The notes: generated by a model from the letters alone, not told the origin. Positions 1-8,434 are shown, counted from the first letter of the stretch. The stretch: 64,000 bases of DNA from Cribrihabitans_A pelagius (GCF_048820915.1 NZ_JBMERR010000002.1:124001-188000); one strand, 5' to 3'. Numbers and translations: made by a program.

Positions 1-1095
1 GCCGATGTGCTGGGTGATGCCGCCGGCTTCGCCAGCCACGACGCGGGCGTCGCGGATCGCATCCAGCAGAGAGGTCTTGCCGTGGTCGACGTGGCCCATG
101 ATGGTGATGACCGGCGGACGCGGTTTCAGGTCGTCGTCCTTGTCCTCGATCTCCTTGATGACGTCCTCGACGTCGGAGTCGGAGACCCGGACCACCTTGT
201 GGCCGAATTCCTCGATGATCAGTTCCGCGGTATCGGCGTCGATGGTCTGGTTCTGCGTGACCATCATGCCCATGTTCATCAGCGATTTTACCACTTCGCC
301 GACGCGCTCGGCCATCCGGTTGGCCAGCTCGGAAACCACGATGGTTTCCGGCAGCTGCACGTCGCGGATGATCTTTTCCCGCTCGACGGTGCCCATGGCC
401 TTCTGACGCGCCCGCTCCTGCTTGCGCTTCATCGCGGCCATCGACCGGTGCCGGCCGCCTTCGCCGCCAGTGGCCTGGCCGAGGGTCAGCTTGCCCGAAC
501 GGCGGCCGCCGTCGCCGCGGCCCTTGGCGCTGCGGCCGCGCTCTTCGCGCTCGCGGTCTGCCTTGCGCGGCGCGGCTGCCGGCGCTGCGGACTTCGGCGC
601 GGGTCGCGCGGAGGCTGCGGGTTCGGATTTCTTCTTCTCGGCGTCGGCTGCGGCGCGCTTGGCGGCTTCCGCTTCCTCGGCCTGCTTGCGCTCGGCGTCT
701 TCGGCTTTCTGGCGCGCGCGCTCTTCGGCCTCGCGCTGCTCGCGCTCCTTGGCTTCCAGCTCGGCCCGGCGGCGTTCACGCTCCTCGGCGCGGGCCTTTT
801 CCTCGGCTTCGCGCTGCGCGGCTTCATCCGCTTCGCGGGCCTTGGCGGCCTGCAGAGCCTTCAGGCGGCGTTCCATTTCGGCATCGCTGATGCCGGCGGG
901 CCGGCGCGATCCGGACGCGGCGGGCGAGGCGCCGCTGCCGCCTTTGGCAGCGCCCGGCTTGGGTACAACCACGCGCTTGCGCTTGGTTTCCACCACGACA
1001 TTCTTGGTCCGCCCATGGCTGAAACTCTGTTTCACGTTCCCCGGACGGGAACCCCCACGCAGACCCAGTGTCTTTTTGCCGTCACTATCGCTCAT
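1..1095 (-). CDS. infB: Translation initiation factor IF-2, partial (C-terminus off the window)
   Basis: IF-2 is the GTPase that places initiator tRNA on the 30S subunit and promotes subunit joining. The first 365 residues are inside the window. They show a basic start, a long Ala/Glu/Arg/Lys-rich, probably coiled linker (about residues 60-210), the IF-2 N-terminal domain, and the G1 motif GHVDHGKT near the left edge. The GTPase core and C-terminal domains lie beyond base 1. The ATG at 1095 follows the ylxR stop by 8 bases, with an AAGGAT ribosome site inside the end of ylxR. It is the last visible gene of the rimP-nusA-ylxR-infB operon. Confidence 0.97.
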   Translation of the reverse strand, partial: MSDSDGKKTLGLRGGSRPGNVKQSFSHGRTKNVVVETKRKRVVVPKPGAAKGGSGASPAASGSRRPAGISDAEMERRLKALQAAKAREADEAAQREAEEKARAEERERRRAELEAKEREQREAEERARQKAEDAERKQAEEAEAAKRAAADAEKKKSEPAASARPAPKSAAPAAAPRKADREREERGRSAKGRGDGGRRSGKLTLGQATGGEGGRHRSMAAMKRKQERARQKAMGTVEREKIIRDVQLPETIVVSELANRMAERVGEVVKSLMNMGMMVTQNQTIDADTAELIIEEFGHKVVRVSDSDVEDVIKEIEDKDDDLKPRPPVITIMGHVDHGKTSLLDAIRDARVVAGEAGGITQHIG

Positions 1096-1103
1096 AAAGC
1101 TAC

Positions 1104-1724
1104 TTATCCTTCCGTGCGGCCCTTGCCGCCCACCATTTCGCGCAAACCTTGCAGTCGTTGCGCCTCATCTACAACACGTTTGCTGAGTCCGCCAGAGGCG
1201 AGGGCGGCATGTATCACAGTTTGCCGTCCAAATGCCATTCCCAGCTCGTCCGCCGTGAGGCAGCCGATGAATTTACCCTTGTAGGGCGTGCTCAGCTTTG
1301 ACTTGCCGCGGCCGGAGCCGTCGGAGGCCTGGATCAGCACCCGGGCGTCTTCCTTGTACAGCCAGTCCTTCACCTTTTCGAAGCCGGCCACCGCATCGCC
1401 GGATTTCCGGGCCAGGCTGATCAGCTCCACGAGGCGGCGCACGACTTGGCGCTCGACCTCCTGTGGGAGATCTTCGGGCACCTGCACCTGCGCCTTGAAG
1501 CCGCGGGCAAAGGCCTTTTTCTTTACCGCCGCGGCCAAAGCCGCGTGGCTGGCCGCGACATAGACGCCGCGGCCCGGCAGTTTGCCGCGCACGTCCGGCA
1601 CGACGCTGCCGTCAGGGCCCATCACAAAGCGGATGAGGCCCTGCTTGGGCTCGGTCTCGCCGGTTGCGATGCACTTGCGCTCGCTGTCTTCGGACCGGTC
1701 TTTGGTTGCGCCGCCGCGTGTCAT
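1104..1724 (-). CDS. YlxR-family (DUF448) RNA-binding protein with L7Ae-like C-terminus
   Basis: This 206-residue protein has the YlxR/DUF448 fold in its first ~95 residues (RKCIATGE, then RFVMGPDG and GRGVYVAA). The family is a small putative RNA-binding protein nearly always encoded between nusA and infB. The second half (about 100-190) resembles the L7Ae-like domain found in the longer alphaproteobacterial versions. The ATG at 1724 has an AGGAG site about 8 bases upstream. It lies 24 bases after nusA and 8 before infB, so it is translated from the same mRNA. The exact cellular role is not established for this family member. Confidence 0.93.
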   Translation of the reverse strand: MTRGGATKDRSEDSERKCIATGETEPKQGLIRFVMGPDGSVVPDVRGKLPGRGVYVAASHAALAAAVKKKAFARGFKAQVQVPEDLPQEVERQVVRRLVELISLARKSGDAVAGFEKVKDWLYKEDARVLIQASDGSGRGKSKLSTPYKGKFIGCLTADELGMAFGRQTVIHAALASGGLSKRVVDEAQRLQGLREMVGGKGRTEG

Positions 1725-1748
1725 CGCGTTCTCCTGCCTTTACCGGCT

Positions 1749-3368
1749 TCAGGCTTCGCCTTCCGCTTCGCCGTCTTCCGCCTCACCTTCGGCGCCGTCT
1801 TGCTCCAGCTCGGCCGGATCGACCCAGCCCAGCGAGATCCGCGCGGTCATGACCATGTCCTGGGCGTCTTCCAGCGACAGGCCGAAGGGCTCCAGGATAC
1901 CATCGTCCTTGACGCGCTCGCCGCCATCCGAGGTCCAGCCGCCGGCCAGCTCCCAGTCGGCGCAGGTGGCGAAATCTTCCAGCGACTTCACACCGTCCTT
2001 GGCCAAGGCCTCGACCATCTGCGGCGTGAGGCCGTCAAAGCCAATCAGGCTGTCCTCGGCGCCAAGTTCACGGGCGGCATCGAGCGCCGCCTTTGCCTGG
2101 GCTTCCAGGTAGTCGCGGGCGCGGGCCTGCAGCTCTTCGGCGGTGCCTTCGTCGACGCCGTCGATCACCAGCAGCTCGTCAAGCTCGACGTAAGCGACCT
2201 CTTCCAGGTTGGTGAAGCCTTCAGACACCAGAAGCTGGGCAAAGAACTCGTCCAGATCAAGGGTCTCCATAAACAATTTTGTGCGCGCCTCGAATTCCTT
2301 CTGGCGGCGGGCCGATTCTTCTTCCTCGGTCATGATGTCGATATCGAGACCGGTGAGCTGCGAGGCCAGGCGCACGTTCTGGCCGCGGCGGCCGATGGCG
2401 AGCGACAGCTGCTCTTCCGGCACCACGACCTCGATCTTGCCGGCTTCCTCATCCAGCACCACCTTGGTCACCTCGGCGGGCTGCAGCGCGTTCACCAGGA
2501 AGGTCGGCTGATCCTCGTTCCACGGGATGATGTCGATCTTCTCGCCCTGCAGCTCGTTCACCACGGCCTGCACGCGGGAGCCGCGCATACCCACACAGGC
2601 GCCGACCGGGTCGATCGAGCTGTCATAGGAGATCACGGCAATCTTCGCGCGCGATCCGGGGTCGCGGGCCACTGCCTTGATGTCGATGATGCCGTCATAG
2701 ATTTCCGGCACTTCCATCTTGAACAGCTCGGCCATGAACTCGGGCGCGGTGCGGCTGAGGAAGATCTGCGGCCCGCGCTGTTCGCGGCGCACGTCCTTAA
2801 TGTAGCAGCGCACACGGTCGTTGGGGCGGTAGCTTTCGCGGCCGATCTTCTCGTTGCGGCGCAGAATCGCTTCGCCCGCGCCGACGTCGACGATGACGTT
2901 GCCGTATTCCTCGCGCTTGACCAGGCCGTTGATGATGGTGCCGGCGCGGTCCTTGAACTCTTCGTACTGGCGGTCACGCTCGGCTTCGCGCACCTTCTGC
3001 AGGATCACCTGCTTGGCCGACTGGGCGGCGATGCGGCCCATTTCGACCGGCGGCACTTCCTCGACATAGGTCTGGCCCACTTCCGGCTCAGACATGTACT
3101 GGCGCGCCTGCGCGACAGTCATCTCGGCCTGGTAGTTCTCAAGGTCTTCATCGGCGACCACGGTGCGCACCCGGGTGAAGGTGGCGCGGCCGGTCTTGCG
3201 GTCGATGGAGACGCGGATGTCCATCTCGGCGCCGTAGCGGCTCTTGGCGGCACGGGCGAGGCTCTCTTCCATCGCTTCGATGACCAGGCCCGGGTCGATC
3301 ATCTTTTCCCGCGCCACGGCCTCGGCGGTTTGCAAAAGCTCCAGCTGGTTAGCAGAGGTGATCGCCAT
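1749..3368 (-). CDS. nusA: Transcription termination/antitermination factor NusA
   Basis: NusA binds RNA polymerase and modulates pausing, intrinsic and Rho-dependent termination, and antitermination. The 539 residues fit the family: N-terminal polymerase-binding domain (1-125), S1 domain (about 130-200), two KH domains (about 205-350, with GACVGMRGSR and AIGRRGQNVRLASQL), two C-terminal helix-hairpin-helix-type acidic repeats, and a very acidic tail rich in Glu, Asp, Gly and Ala. The ATG at 3368 overlaps the rimP stop by one base (TAATG), indicating translational coupling. Confidence 0.98.
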   Translation of the reverse strand: MAITSANQLELLQTAEAVAREKMIDPGLVIEAMEESLARAAKSRYGAEMDIRVSIDRKTGRATFTRVRTVVADEDLENYQAEMTVAQARQYMSEPEVGQTYVEEVPPVEMGRIAAQSAKQVILQKVREAERDRQYEEFKDRAGTIINGLVKREEYGNVIVDVGAGEAILRRNEKIGRESYRPNDRVRCYIKDVRREQRGPQIFLSRTAPEFMAELFKMEVPEIYDGIIDIKAVARDPGSRAKIAVISYDSSIDPVGACVGMRGSRVQAVVNELQGEKIDIIPWNEDQPTFLVNALQPAEVTKVVLDEEAGKIEVVVPEEQLSLAIGRRGQNVRLASQLTGLDIDIMTEEEESARRQKEFEARTKLFMETLDLDEFFAQLLVSEGFTNLEEVAYVELDELLVIDGVDEGTAEELQARARDYLEAQAKAALDAARELGAEDSLIGFDGLTPQMVEALAKDGVKSLEDFATCADWELAGGWTSDGGERVKDDGILEPFGLSLEDAQDMVMTARISLGWVDPAELEQDGAEGEAEDGEAEGEA

Positions 3369-3973
3369 TAGTTTTTCTCCTGTTCGGACTCTTCGGTCTC
3401 GATTTGGTCGGTCTCGATTTCGTCAAATGCGTCTTCGTTCAGCGTGCCCGCGGCCTTGCGCTGGCGCAGCATTTCCGCGATCAGGTCGTCGGTCAGCACC
3501 AGCTTGGCGTCGCTCAGCCAGTCGAATTTCAGCCCGATGGTCACGGTCTCGCCCTGATCCTCGATGTTGATCAGCACCTCGTCGCCCTCGGTGCCCGCCA
3601 GTTCGCCCTTGAAGCGGCGGCGGCCGCCGACCAGCTCGGCGGTCTCCAGCTTGGCCTCGTAGCCCTCGAACATCTCGAAGTCCTTCATCCGGGTCAGCGG
3701 GCGGTCGATGCCGGGGCTCGACACTTCCAGGCTGTAAGCATCCAGGATCGGATCTTCGACATCCAGCGCCGCGCTCACGGCGTTGGAGATATCGGCGCAG
3801 TCATCCACTTCGATGCCGCCGTCGGGCTTGTCGGCCATGATCTGCAAGGTGGTGGCCTTGCCGGACATCAGCCGGATACGGACCAGCTCGTAACCCAGAT
3901 CCTCGATCACCGGGGCGACGATCTCGGCCAGGCGCCGGTCGATGGCGGCTTTGGCAATAAGGTCGTTGGTCAT
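3368..3973 (-). CDS. rimP: Ribosome maturation factor RimP
   Basis: RimP assists late 30S ribosomal subunit maturation. The 201 residues contain the N-terminal domain with GKATTLQIMADKP and the signature LEVSSPGIDRPL, then the C-terminal SH3-like barrel and an acidic Glu/Asp-rich tail. The start is the ATG at 3973, which has a strong GGAGGT site directly upstream. The same frame stays open to 4156, but that extension crosses a terminator-like hairpin and lacks family similarity. First gene of the operon with nusA, ylxR and infB. The upstream leader holds competing hairpins described separately. Confidence 0.97.
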   Translation of the reverse strand: MTNDLIAKAAIDRRLAEIVAPVIEDLGYELVRIRLMSGKATTLQIMADKPDGGIEVDDCADISNAVSAALDVEDPILDAYSLEVSSPGIDRPLTRMKDFEMFEGYEAKLETAELVGGRRRFKGELAGTEGDEVLINIEDQGETVTIGLKFDWLSDAKLVLTDDLIAEMLRQRKAAGTLNEDAFDEIETDQIETEESEQEKN

Positions 3974-4047
3974 CTGACCTCCAAATTGGGCGTGCAGGCG
4001 TCCGCCTGCGGGCACTTGGGGCATACAGGCGCGGGGCCTGCGGGCAC

Positions 4048-4071
4048 AAAAAAACGGGCGCGCGGCCCGTT
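4048..4071 (-). terminator. Intrinsic terminator or attenuator upstream of rimP
   Basis: On the minus strand a GC-rich stem AACGGGC/GCCCGTT with a 5-base loop is followed by six or seven T residues. It sits 140 bases beyond the stop of the solute-binding-like gene and 75 bases before rimP. It may simply end the upstream operon. Because the 74 bases after it show no clear promoter, it may instead act as an attenuator for rimP-nusA-infB. Confidence 0.7.
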
Positions 4072-4087
4072 GATCATTCCCGGTGGA

Positions 4088-4128
4088 GCCTTGAACCAGT
4101 GGTTCAACGCGCCGCTGTTGTTCAAGGC
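4088..4128 (-). promoter_or_regulatory. Competing inverted repeats in the rimP-nusA-infB leader
   Basis: GCCTTGAAC (4088-4096) is a perfect 9-base inverted repeat with GTTCAAGGC (4120-4128). The same TTGAAC also pairs with GTTCAA at 4102-4107 (6-base stem, 5-base loop). One arm can therefore form only one of two stems in RNA, which resembles an attenuator switch. On the minus strand these stems lie just before the 4048-4071 terminator. The regulatory role is inferred from the layout only. Confidence 0.45.
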
Positions 4129-4210
4129 ATATAGGGCGGATCGGGGCGAACTGCAAGTGTTCTGTTGCTGCACTGCCCTGCCGGCGCGCCTGGGTACGCG
4201 GCTGGCGGCG

Positions 4211-5056
4211 TCAGATGCGCCACCAGCGCTCGGCGATGCGGAAGTCGTCCAGCGGCGCCTGGCGGCCGATTTTGCGCGGAATGCCAACGTCCTGCCGCGC
4301 GGCCAGCGCCATCTCGCCCGCCGATGGGTGATAGTGGAAGCGGCCGCGTTGCAACAGCCCGCGCGGCTCCGGCAGGGCGGCGATATCGACATAGCCGTCG
4401 CGCAGCGCCTCGGCGCGCACGGCGGCGTCGGGAATCACGATGATTTCCACCGCGTCCACCCAGCCCGCGCTGCCGGACTTGTAATGGCCCTCGACCCGCG
4501 CGGCGCGGAAATGGCGGCCCTCCTGCGCGCGCTCCACCCGGTAGCAGCCGGCGCCAATCGTGCCGGCGAGCGGCACGTCCACCGCGCCGGAGGGCGCGAT
4601 GCCAAGGCCGGGCGCGGCCAGCAGATAGGGCAGATGCGGGTTGGGCGCGTCCAGCTCCAGCGCCAGGCGGTGCGGGCCCAGCGCCCCGGCCCCGCGCAGG
4701 CCTGCGCCGGGCACGCCCAGCGCTTTCAGCGACAGCGCGGCGTCTTCGGCGGTCAGCACGCGGCCATCGTGGAAGCGCACATCGCTGCGCAGATCGAAAG
4801 TCCAGCGCGTTCCGTCCGAGTCACACTGCCAGCCCTGCGCCAGATCGCCGCGCAGCACACCGTCGGGGGCCACTTCGGTCAGCGTCGCGTGCAGCGCGCC
4901 GCGGGCGGTCTGCTCCAGCAGCGCGCCCTCCCGCGGGACCGCCAGCCGCAGAACGCCGCCCATGCGCGCCCCGGCCCCCACCGGCCCGCCGGCCGCAGCC
5001 AGCAGGGCAGCAGCAGCACCCGAGGTGAACAGCGCGCGGCGGTCGATACGCGGCAT
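4211..5056 (-). CDS. Short SBP_bac_5-like (peptide/nickel-type) solute-binding protein
   Basis: The 281 residues begin with a twin-arginine-type leader (DRRALFTSG, then an Ala-rich hydrophobic stretch to about residue 28), so a periplasmic location is likely. They continue like domain I of extracellular solute-binding family 5: GTRWTFDLRSDVRFHDGRVLTAEDA is the region bearing the usual family pattern. Full-length members run to about 500 residues; here domain II is missing and the protein ends cleanly at RIAERWWRI. The ATG overlaps the proline iminopeptidase stop (ATGA). No permease or ATPase gene is adjacent. Binding or transport function is uncertain. Confidence 0.75.
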   Translation of the reverse strand: MPRIDRRALFTSGAAAALLAAAGGPVGAGARMGGVLRLAVPREGALLEQTARGALHATLTEVAPDGVLRGDLAQGWQCDSDGTRWTFDLRSDVRFHDGRVLTAEDAALSLKALGVPGAGLRGAGALGPHRLALELDAPNPHLPYLLAAPGLGIAPSGAVDVPLAGTIGAGCYRVERAQEGRHFRAARVEGHYKSGSAGWVDAVEIIVIPDAAVRAEALRDGYVDIAALPEPRGLLQRGRFHYHPSAGEMALAARQDVGIPRKIGRQAPLDDFRIAERWWRI

Positions 5057-6033
5057 CAGACAAGCTCCCCTGCGATCCGGTCCATCGCCCGCACCAGCTC
5101 GGCGCTGATGCCGGGCTCCGAAAGCGCGTGTCCCGCATTGCGCACCATGCGCAGCTCGGCCCTCGGCCACAGCTCGTTCAGCCGCCAGGCGGAAGCGGGC
5201 GGGCATATCATGTCATAACGCCCCTGCACGATCATCCCCGGGATATGCGAGATCCGGTCCATGTTGGCGAGAATCTGCCCGTCGTAATCGAGGAACCCGC
5301 CATTGATGAAATAATGATTCTCCAGCCGGGCAAAGGCGCGGGCGTAATCGCCGGGGCTGTCGCCGCCATGCCCGTTCGAGGTGACCGAGGCCAGCGCGTT
5401 CTCCCAAGCCGACCAAGCCCGGCCATAGCGCACTTCCTCCTCAAGATTGCCGGAAAACAGGCGTTTGTTATAGGCGCCAATCATGTCGCCGCGCTCACCG
5501 TCCGGGATCGGCGCGGTGAAGCGGGCCCAGGTTTCAGGCCAGAATTTGCCCGCCCCGCCGCCATAGAACCAGTCGAGCTCCCCCTTGGTCATCAAAAACA
5601 CGCCGCGCAGCACGATCCGGCGCACCCGGTCCGGGTGGGACTGGGCATAGACCAGCGCCAGAGTCGCGCCCCAGCTGCCGCCAAAGACGATCCAGTCCCC
5701 GATCCCCAGCTGGCGGCGAATCAGCTCCATGTCGGCAACCAGATGCCAGGTGGTGTTGTCCTCGCAGGAGGCATGCGGGCGCGAGCGGCCGCAGCCGCGC
5801 TGGTCGAACAGGATGATCCGGTAGACCTCGGGGTCGAAATAGCGCCGCATCGCCGGGCTGCAGCCGCCGCCGGGGCCGCCGTGGCACACCACCACCGGGA
5901 TGCCCTGCGGATTGCCGCTCTGCTCGGCATAGATCCGGTGGCCCTGGCCCGCATCCAGCATCCGCTGGTCAAAGGGTTCGACCGGCGGATAAAGATAATG
6001 CACAGCGCGCTTTTGGTCGGTGTATTTGTCCAT
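5056..6033 (-). CDS. pip: Proline iminopeptidase
   Basis: This alpha/beta-hydrolase (peptidase family S33) removes N-terminal proline from peptides in the cytoplasm. The 325 residues show the oxyanion motif HGGPGG at 51-56, FDQRGCGRS near 76-84, the nucleophile elbow GGSWG with Ser120, and a late NAGH carrying the likely catalytic His. The ATG at 6033 has an AGGT-type site upstream. Its stop overlaps the start of the short solute-binding-like gene, so the two are probably co-transcribed, in keeping with a peptide-use theme. Confidence 0.94.
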   Translation of the reverse strand: MDKYTDQKRAVHYLYPPVEPFDQRMLDAGQGHRIYAEQSGNPQGIPVVVCHGGPGGGCSPAMRRYFDPEVYRIILFDQRGCGRSRPHASCEDNTTWHLVADMELIRRQLGIGDWIVFGGSWGATLALVYAQSHPDRVRRIVLRGVFLMTKGELDWFYGGGAGKFWPETWARFTAPIPDGERGDMIGAYNKRLFSGNLEEEVRYGRAWSAWENALASVTSNGHGGDSPGDYARAFARLENHYFINGGFLDYDGQILANMDRISHIPGMIVQGRYDMICPPASAWRLNELWPRAELRMVRNAGHALSEPGISAELVRAMDRIAGELV

Positions 6034-6083
6034 TACTGACCTAAGTGAGACGTCAGCCTACAAAAGAACACACGGAGACAGGA

Positions 6084-6830
6084 ATGCAAGCGCCTCTATC
6101 CACGGTCGACCCGGCGGAAATCGCCAAATTCGAGGCCATGGCCGCGGAGTGGTGGGACCCGCAGGGCAAGTTCAAGCCGCTGCACATGCTGAACCCCTGC
6201 CGGCTGGACTATATCGCGCGTCAGATCGCGGCGGAGTTCGGCCGCGATCTGACGTCACAGCGCCCCTTCGAGGGGCTGCGCCTGTTGGACATCGGCTGCG
6301 GCGGCGGGCTCTTGAGCGAGCCGATGGCGCGGCTGGGGGCCGAAGTTGTGGGTGCCGATGCCGCCGCGGGCAACATCCCCGTCGCGCGCATCCATGCCGC
6401 ACAATCGGGGCTGGAGATCGACTACCGCCACACCACCGCCGAAGCTCTGGCGGAGGCGGGTGAGCGTTTTGACGTGGTGCTGAACATGGAGGTGGTCGAA
6501 CATGTCGCCGACCCGCTCGGCTATCTCACCGCCACGCAGACTCTCCTGAAACCCGGCGGCTTGCAGATCTGCTCCACCATCAACCGCAACCCCAAGAGCT
6601 ATGCAATGGCGATTGTCGGCCCCGAGGTGATCATGCGCTGGCTGCCGCGCGGCACCCATGATTGGTCCAAGTTCATCACTCCGGACGAGCTGTTCGAGCT
6701 GCTGCGCAAGGCAGGCCTGGCCCCAGTGGACCGCAAGGGTTTTGTGTTCAATCCGATCACCTGGAACTGGGCAGTCTCCGAGCGGGACCTCACGGTGAAC
6801 TACGTCACAGCCAGCGTGAAGCCAGCGTAA
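6084..6830 (+). CDS. ubiG: Bifunctional ubiquinone biosynthesis O-methyltransferase
   Basis: UbiG performs both O-methylation steps of ubiquinone synthesis using S-adenosylmethionine. The 248 residues start with the family pattern FEAMAAEWWDPQGKFKPLH, then SAM motif I LLDIGCGGGLLSEPMARLGA and the motif NMEVVEHV. The ATG at 6084 follows GGAGACAGGA at good spacing; the in-frame upstream start at 6045 lacks this. It is divergent from pip, with 50 bases between the two starts. Confidence 0.97.
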   Translation: MQAPLSTVDPAEIAKFEAMAAEWWDPQGKFKPLHMLNPCRLDYIARQIAAEFGRDLTSQRPFEGLRLLDIGCGGGLLSEPMARLGAEVVGADAAAGNIPVARIHAAQSGLEIDYRHTTAEALAEAGERFDVVLNMEVVEHVADPLGYLTATQTLLKPGGLQICSTINRNPKSYAMAIVGPEVIMRWLPRGTHDWSKFITPDELFELLRKAGLAPVDRKGFVFNPITWNWAVSERDLTVNYVTASVKPA

Positions 6831-6902
6831 AAAAATCAGGTGTTTACGGGGCGGCGGGTCCCTGTCCTATACGAAAGGATAGGGCGTACCTCTTCTGCAC
6901 CG

Positions 6903-7106
6903 TTGGGGGTTGGGCCGGGCTTTGCTAGAGTCAGGCCACGGGGCGCAATTACGCGGCCCGGCATGGGCTTTGGCCCTTCTCACCGAGTGAATGCCTGCCG
7001 CACTATCCGGCGGCATAACCCAGAGGTTGCCAACCACCGCTCACGGGGGTTGATGGGGGACTGATGGGGAAGATGGGGGCGCTTGTTCTGCCAGGCGCCC
7101 CCTTTT
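6903..7106 (+). ncRNA. Candidate small structured RNA between ubiG and the marR gene
   Basis: The 320-base gap after ubiG holds a promoter-like pair TTGGGG (6903-6908) and TAGAGT (6926-6931), exactly 17 bases apart. Beyond it are several stems: GCCGGGC/GCCCGGC (6914-6920 with 6956-6962), GGGC-tttg-GCCC, TGCCGC/GCGGCA, and CAACC/GGTTG. The stretch ends in a strong terminator at 7075-7106. A transcript of about 170 bases would result. No convincing coding sequence was found. I could not match it to 6S, 4.5S, tmRNA or RNase P RNA; it may also just be the ubiG 3' end. Confidence 0.35.
7075..7106 (+). terminator. Intrinsic terminator
   Basis: GGGGGCGC (7075-7082) pairs perfectly with GCGCCCCC (7095-7102) around a 12-base loop and is followed by TTTT. 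The polarity fits plus-strand transcripts (ubiG or the candidate small RNA), not the convergent marR gene. Confidence 0.8.
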
Positions 7107-7151
7107 CCTGTATGCGGCCTGCGTTTGGTGCTCCGCACAGGAATGGCCGCC

Positions 7152-7604
7152 TCAGCCGCCCTCCTTGCCGCCGGTTTCCAGCTTGCCGCGCAGTTCGCGC
7201 AGAATCGGCAGCGTGGCCCGCACCCGGCTGCTGCCCAGCTCTTCCACCACTTCGGAGATCATCGGGATGATCCCCGCCAGCGCCGCGTCGCGCGCCTGAC
7301 GGCCCGCCGGGCTGATCGCCACCATCTTGCGCCGGGCATCGTCCCAATCCGGGCGCACGTGGATATAGCCCGCCGTCTCCAGCTTGTTCAGCGTGTTGGT
7401 CATCGCGCCGCGGGTGACGTGGAAGGACTTCGCCAGCTGCGCGGGCGAGCGCTCCAGCCCGGCCCGTGCCAGGTGGTTCAGCACCGAAAAATGCGACAGC
7501 TCCATGCCCTTCGGCAGCACCTTGCTGAGCCTTGTGCGCGCAAGCTGATCGGCCATCAGGATTTCGCTGAACAGGGAAACCGCCAGGGAATTGGTCTCGT
7601 CCAT
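7152..7604 (-). CDS. MarR-family winged-helix transcriptional regulator
   Basis: The 150 residues match the MarR fold: helices around ELSHFSVLNHLARAG, the recognition region SPAQLAKSFHVTRGAMTNTLNKLE, and the wing GYIHVRPDWDDARRKMVAISPAG with the conserved DxR signature. MarR proteins are dimeric DNA-binding repressors or activators that often sense small ligands. The ATG overlaps the stop of the upstream Nit-type hydrolase (ATGA), so the two are translationally coupled. The ligand and targets cannot be told from the sequence. Confidence 0.92.
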   Translation of the reverse strand: MDETNSLAVSLFSEILMADQLARTRLSKVLPKGMELSHFSVLNHLARAGLERSPAQLAKSFHVTRGAMTNTLNKLETAGYIHVRPDWDDARRKMVAISPAGRQARDAALAGIIPMISEVVEELGSSRVRATLPILRELRGKLETGGKEGG

Positions 7605-8434
7605 CAGGGCCCGTCGAACTCCCGGTCATGGGTGAGCGCCGGAACCCGGGCGCGCGCGTCCTGCACCTTGTCGAGGTCAATGTCGGCAAAGACCACCCCC
7701 GCCCCGGTGCCGCCATCGGCCAGAACTTCCCCCCAGGGCGCCACCACCAGCGAATGGCCATAGGTCCGCCGGTTCTGCCCCTTGGTGGCCGGGTGCGTGC
7801 CGGTCTGGGCGGGCGCCAGCACGAAGCAGCCGGTCTCGATCGCGCGGGCGCGCAGCAGCACATGCCAATGGGCCGCACCGGTCACATGCGAAAACGCGGC
7901 CGGCACGGTCAGGATCTGGGCGCCGCCCTTGGCCAGCGCGCGGTGCAAATGCGGAAAGCGCACGTCATAACAGACCGTCATGCCGATCCGGCCCAGCGGC
8001 GTCTGCGCCAGCACCGCCTCAGCGCCCGGCCGGAAGCCGTCGGATTCGCGGTAGGTCTCCTCCGGCGTCACTTCGACGTCGAACATGTGGATTTTATCGT
8101 AGCGGGCCTGGATGCTGCCATCGGGCGCGATCAGGAACTGCCGGTTGGCAAAGCGCCCGTCCGCATCCTGCGTCTTCAGCGCCAGCGAGCCGATCAGCAG
8201 CCAGACTTCGTGCCGCGCCGCCTCGGCCCGAAGGGCGGCAAGGGTCGGGTCCTCATCCTCATGGCAGAGCACAGCGTTCTGGTGGCTGCGGCTGGTGGAG
8301 ACGCAGTTGGTCACCTCCGGCGTCAGCACCAGCTCCGCGCCGCCGCGCACGGCCTCCGCCATCATCCGCTTCACCGTTTCCTGGTTTTGGGCCGGAATGT
8401 CGGTGGAGGTCATTTGCAGCAGGGCAGCGCGCAT
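7604..8434 (-). CDS. Carbon-nitrogen hydrolase (nitrilase superfamily, Nit/omega-amidase type)
   Basis: The 276 residues carry the nitrilase catalytic triad: Glu40 (LTPEVTN), Lys114 (YDKIHMFDV) and Cys155 (VCYDVRFP). The Nit1/Nit2-like pattern suggests an amidase acting on deaminated glutathione or omega-amides, not a true nitrilase. That substrate is an inference from family resemblance. The ATG at 8434 has a GGAGA site. It lies 17 bases downstream of the glutaredoxin gene, so a thiol/glutathione-repair link is plausible. Confidence 0.9.
   Translation of the reverse strand: MRAALLQMTSTDIPAQNQETVKRMMAEAVRGGAELVLTPEVTNCVSTSRSHQNAVLCHEDEDPTLAALRAEAARHEVWLLIGSLALKTQDADGRFANRQFLIAPDGSIQARYDKIHMFDVEVTPEETYRESDGFRPGAEAVLAQTPLGRIGMTVCYDVRFPHLHRALAKGGAQILTVPAAFSHVTGAAHWHVLLRARAIETGCFVLAPAQTGTHPATKGQNRRTYGHSLVVAPWGEVLADGGTGAGVVFADIDLDKVQDARARVPALTHDREFDGP

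Noticed and set aside
1446..3371. Long plus-strand open frame opposite nusA and ylxR
   Set aside because: It mirrors nusA in the opposite strand, as is common in GC-rich genes. Its His/Gly/Asp-rich product has no recognisable domain, and nusA is certain.
3974..4156. N-terminal extension of rimP to 4156
   Set aside because: It crosses the terminator stem and the inverted repeats and lacks family similarity. The ATG at 3973 has a strong ribosome site.
6840..7064. 74-residue plus-strand frame in the ubiG-marR gap
   Set aside because: Its composition is Arg/Gly-rich without a ribosome site or domain, and it covers the structured region better explained by RNA stems.
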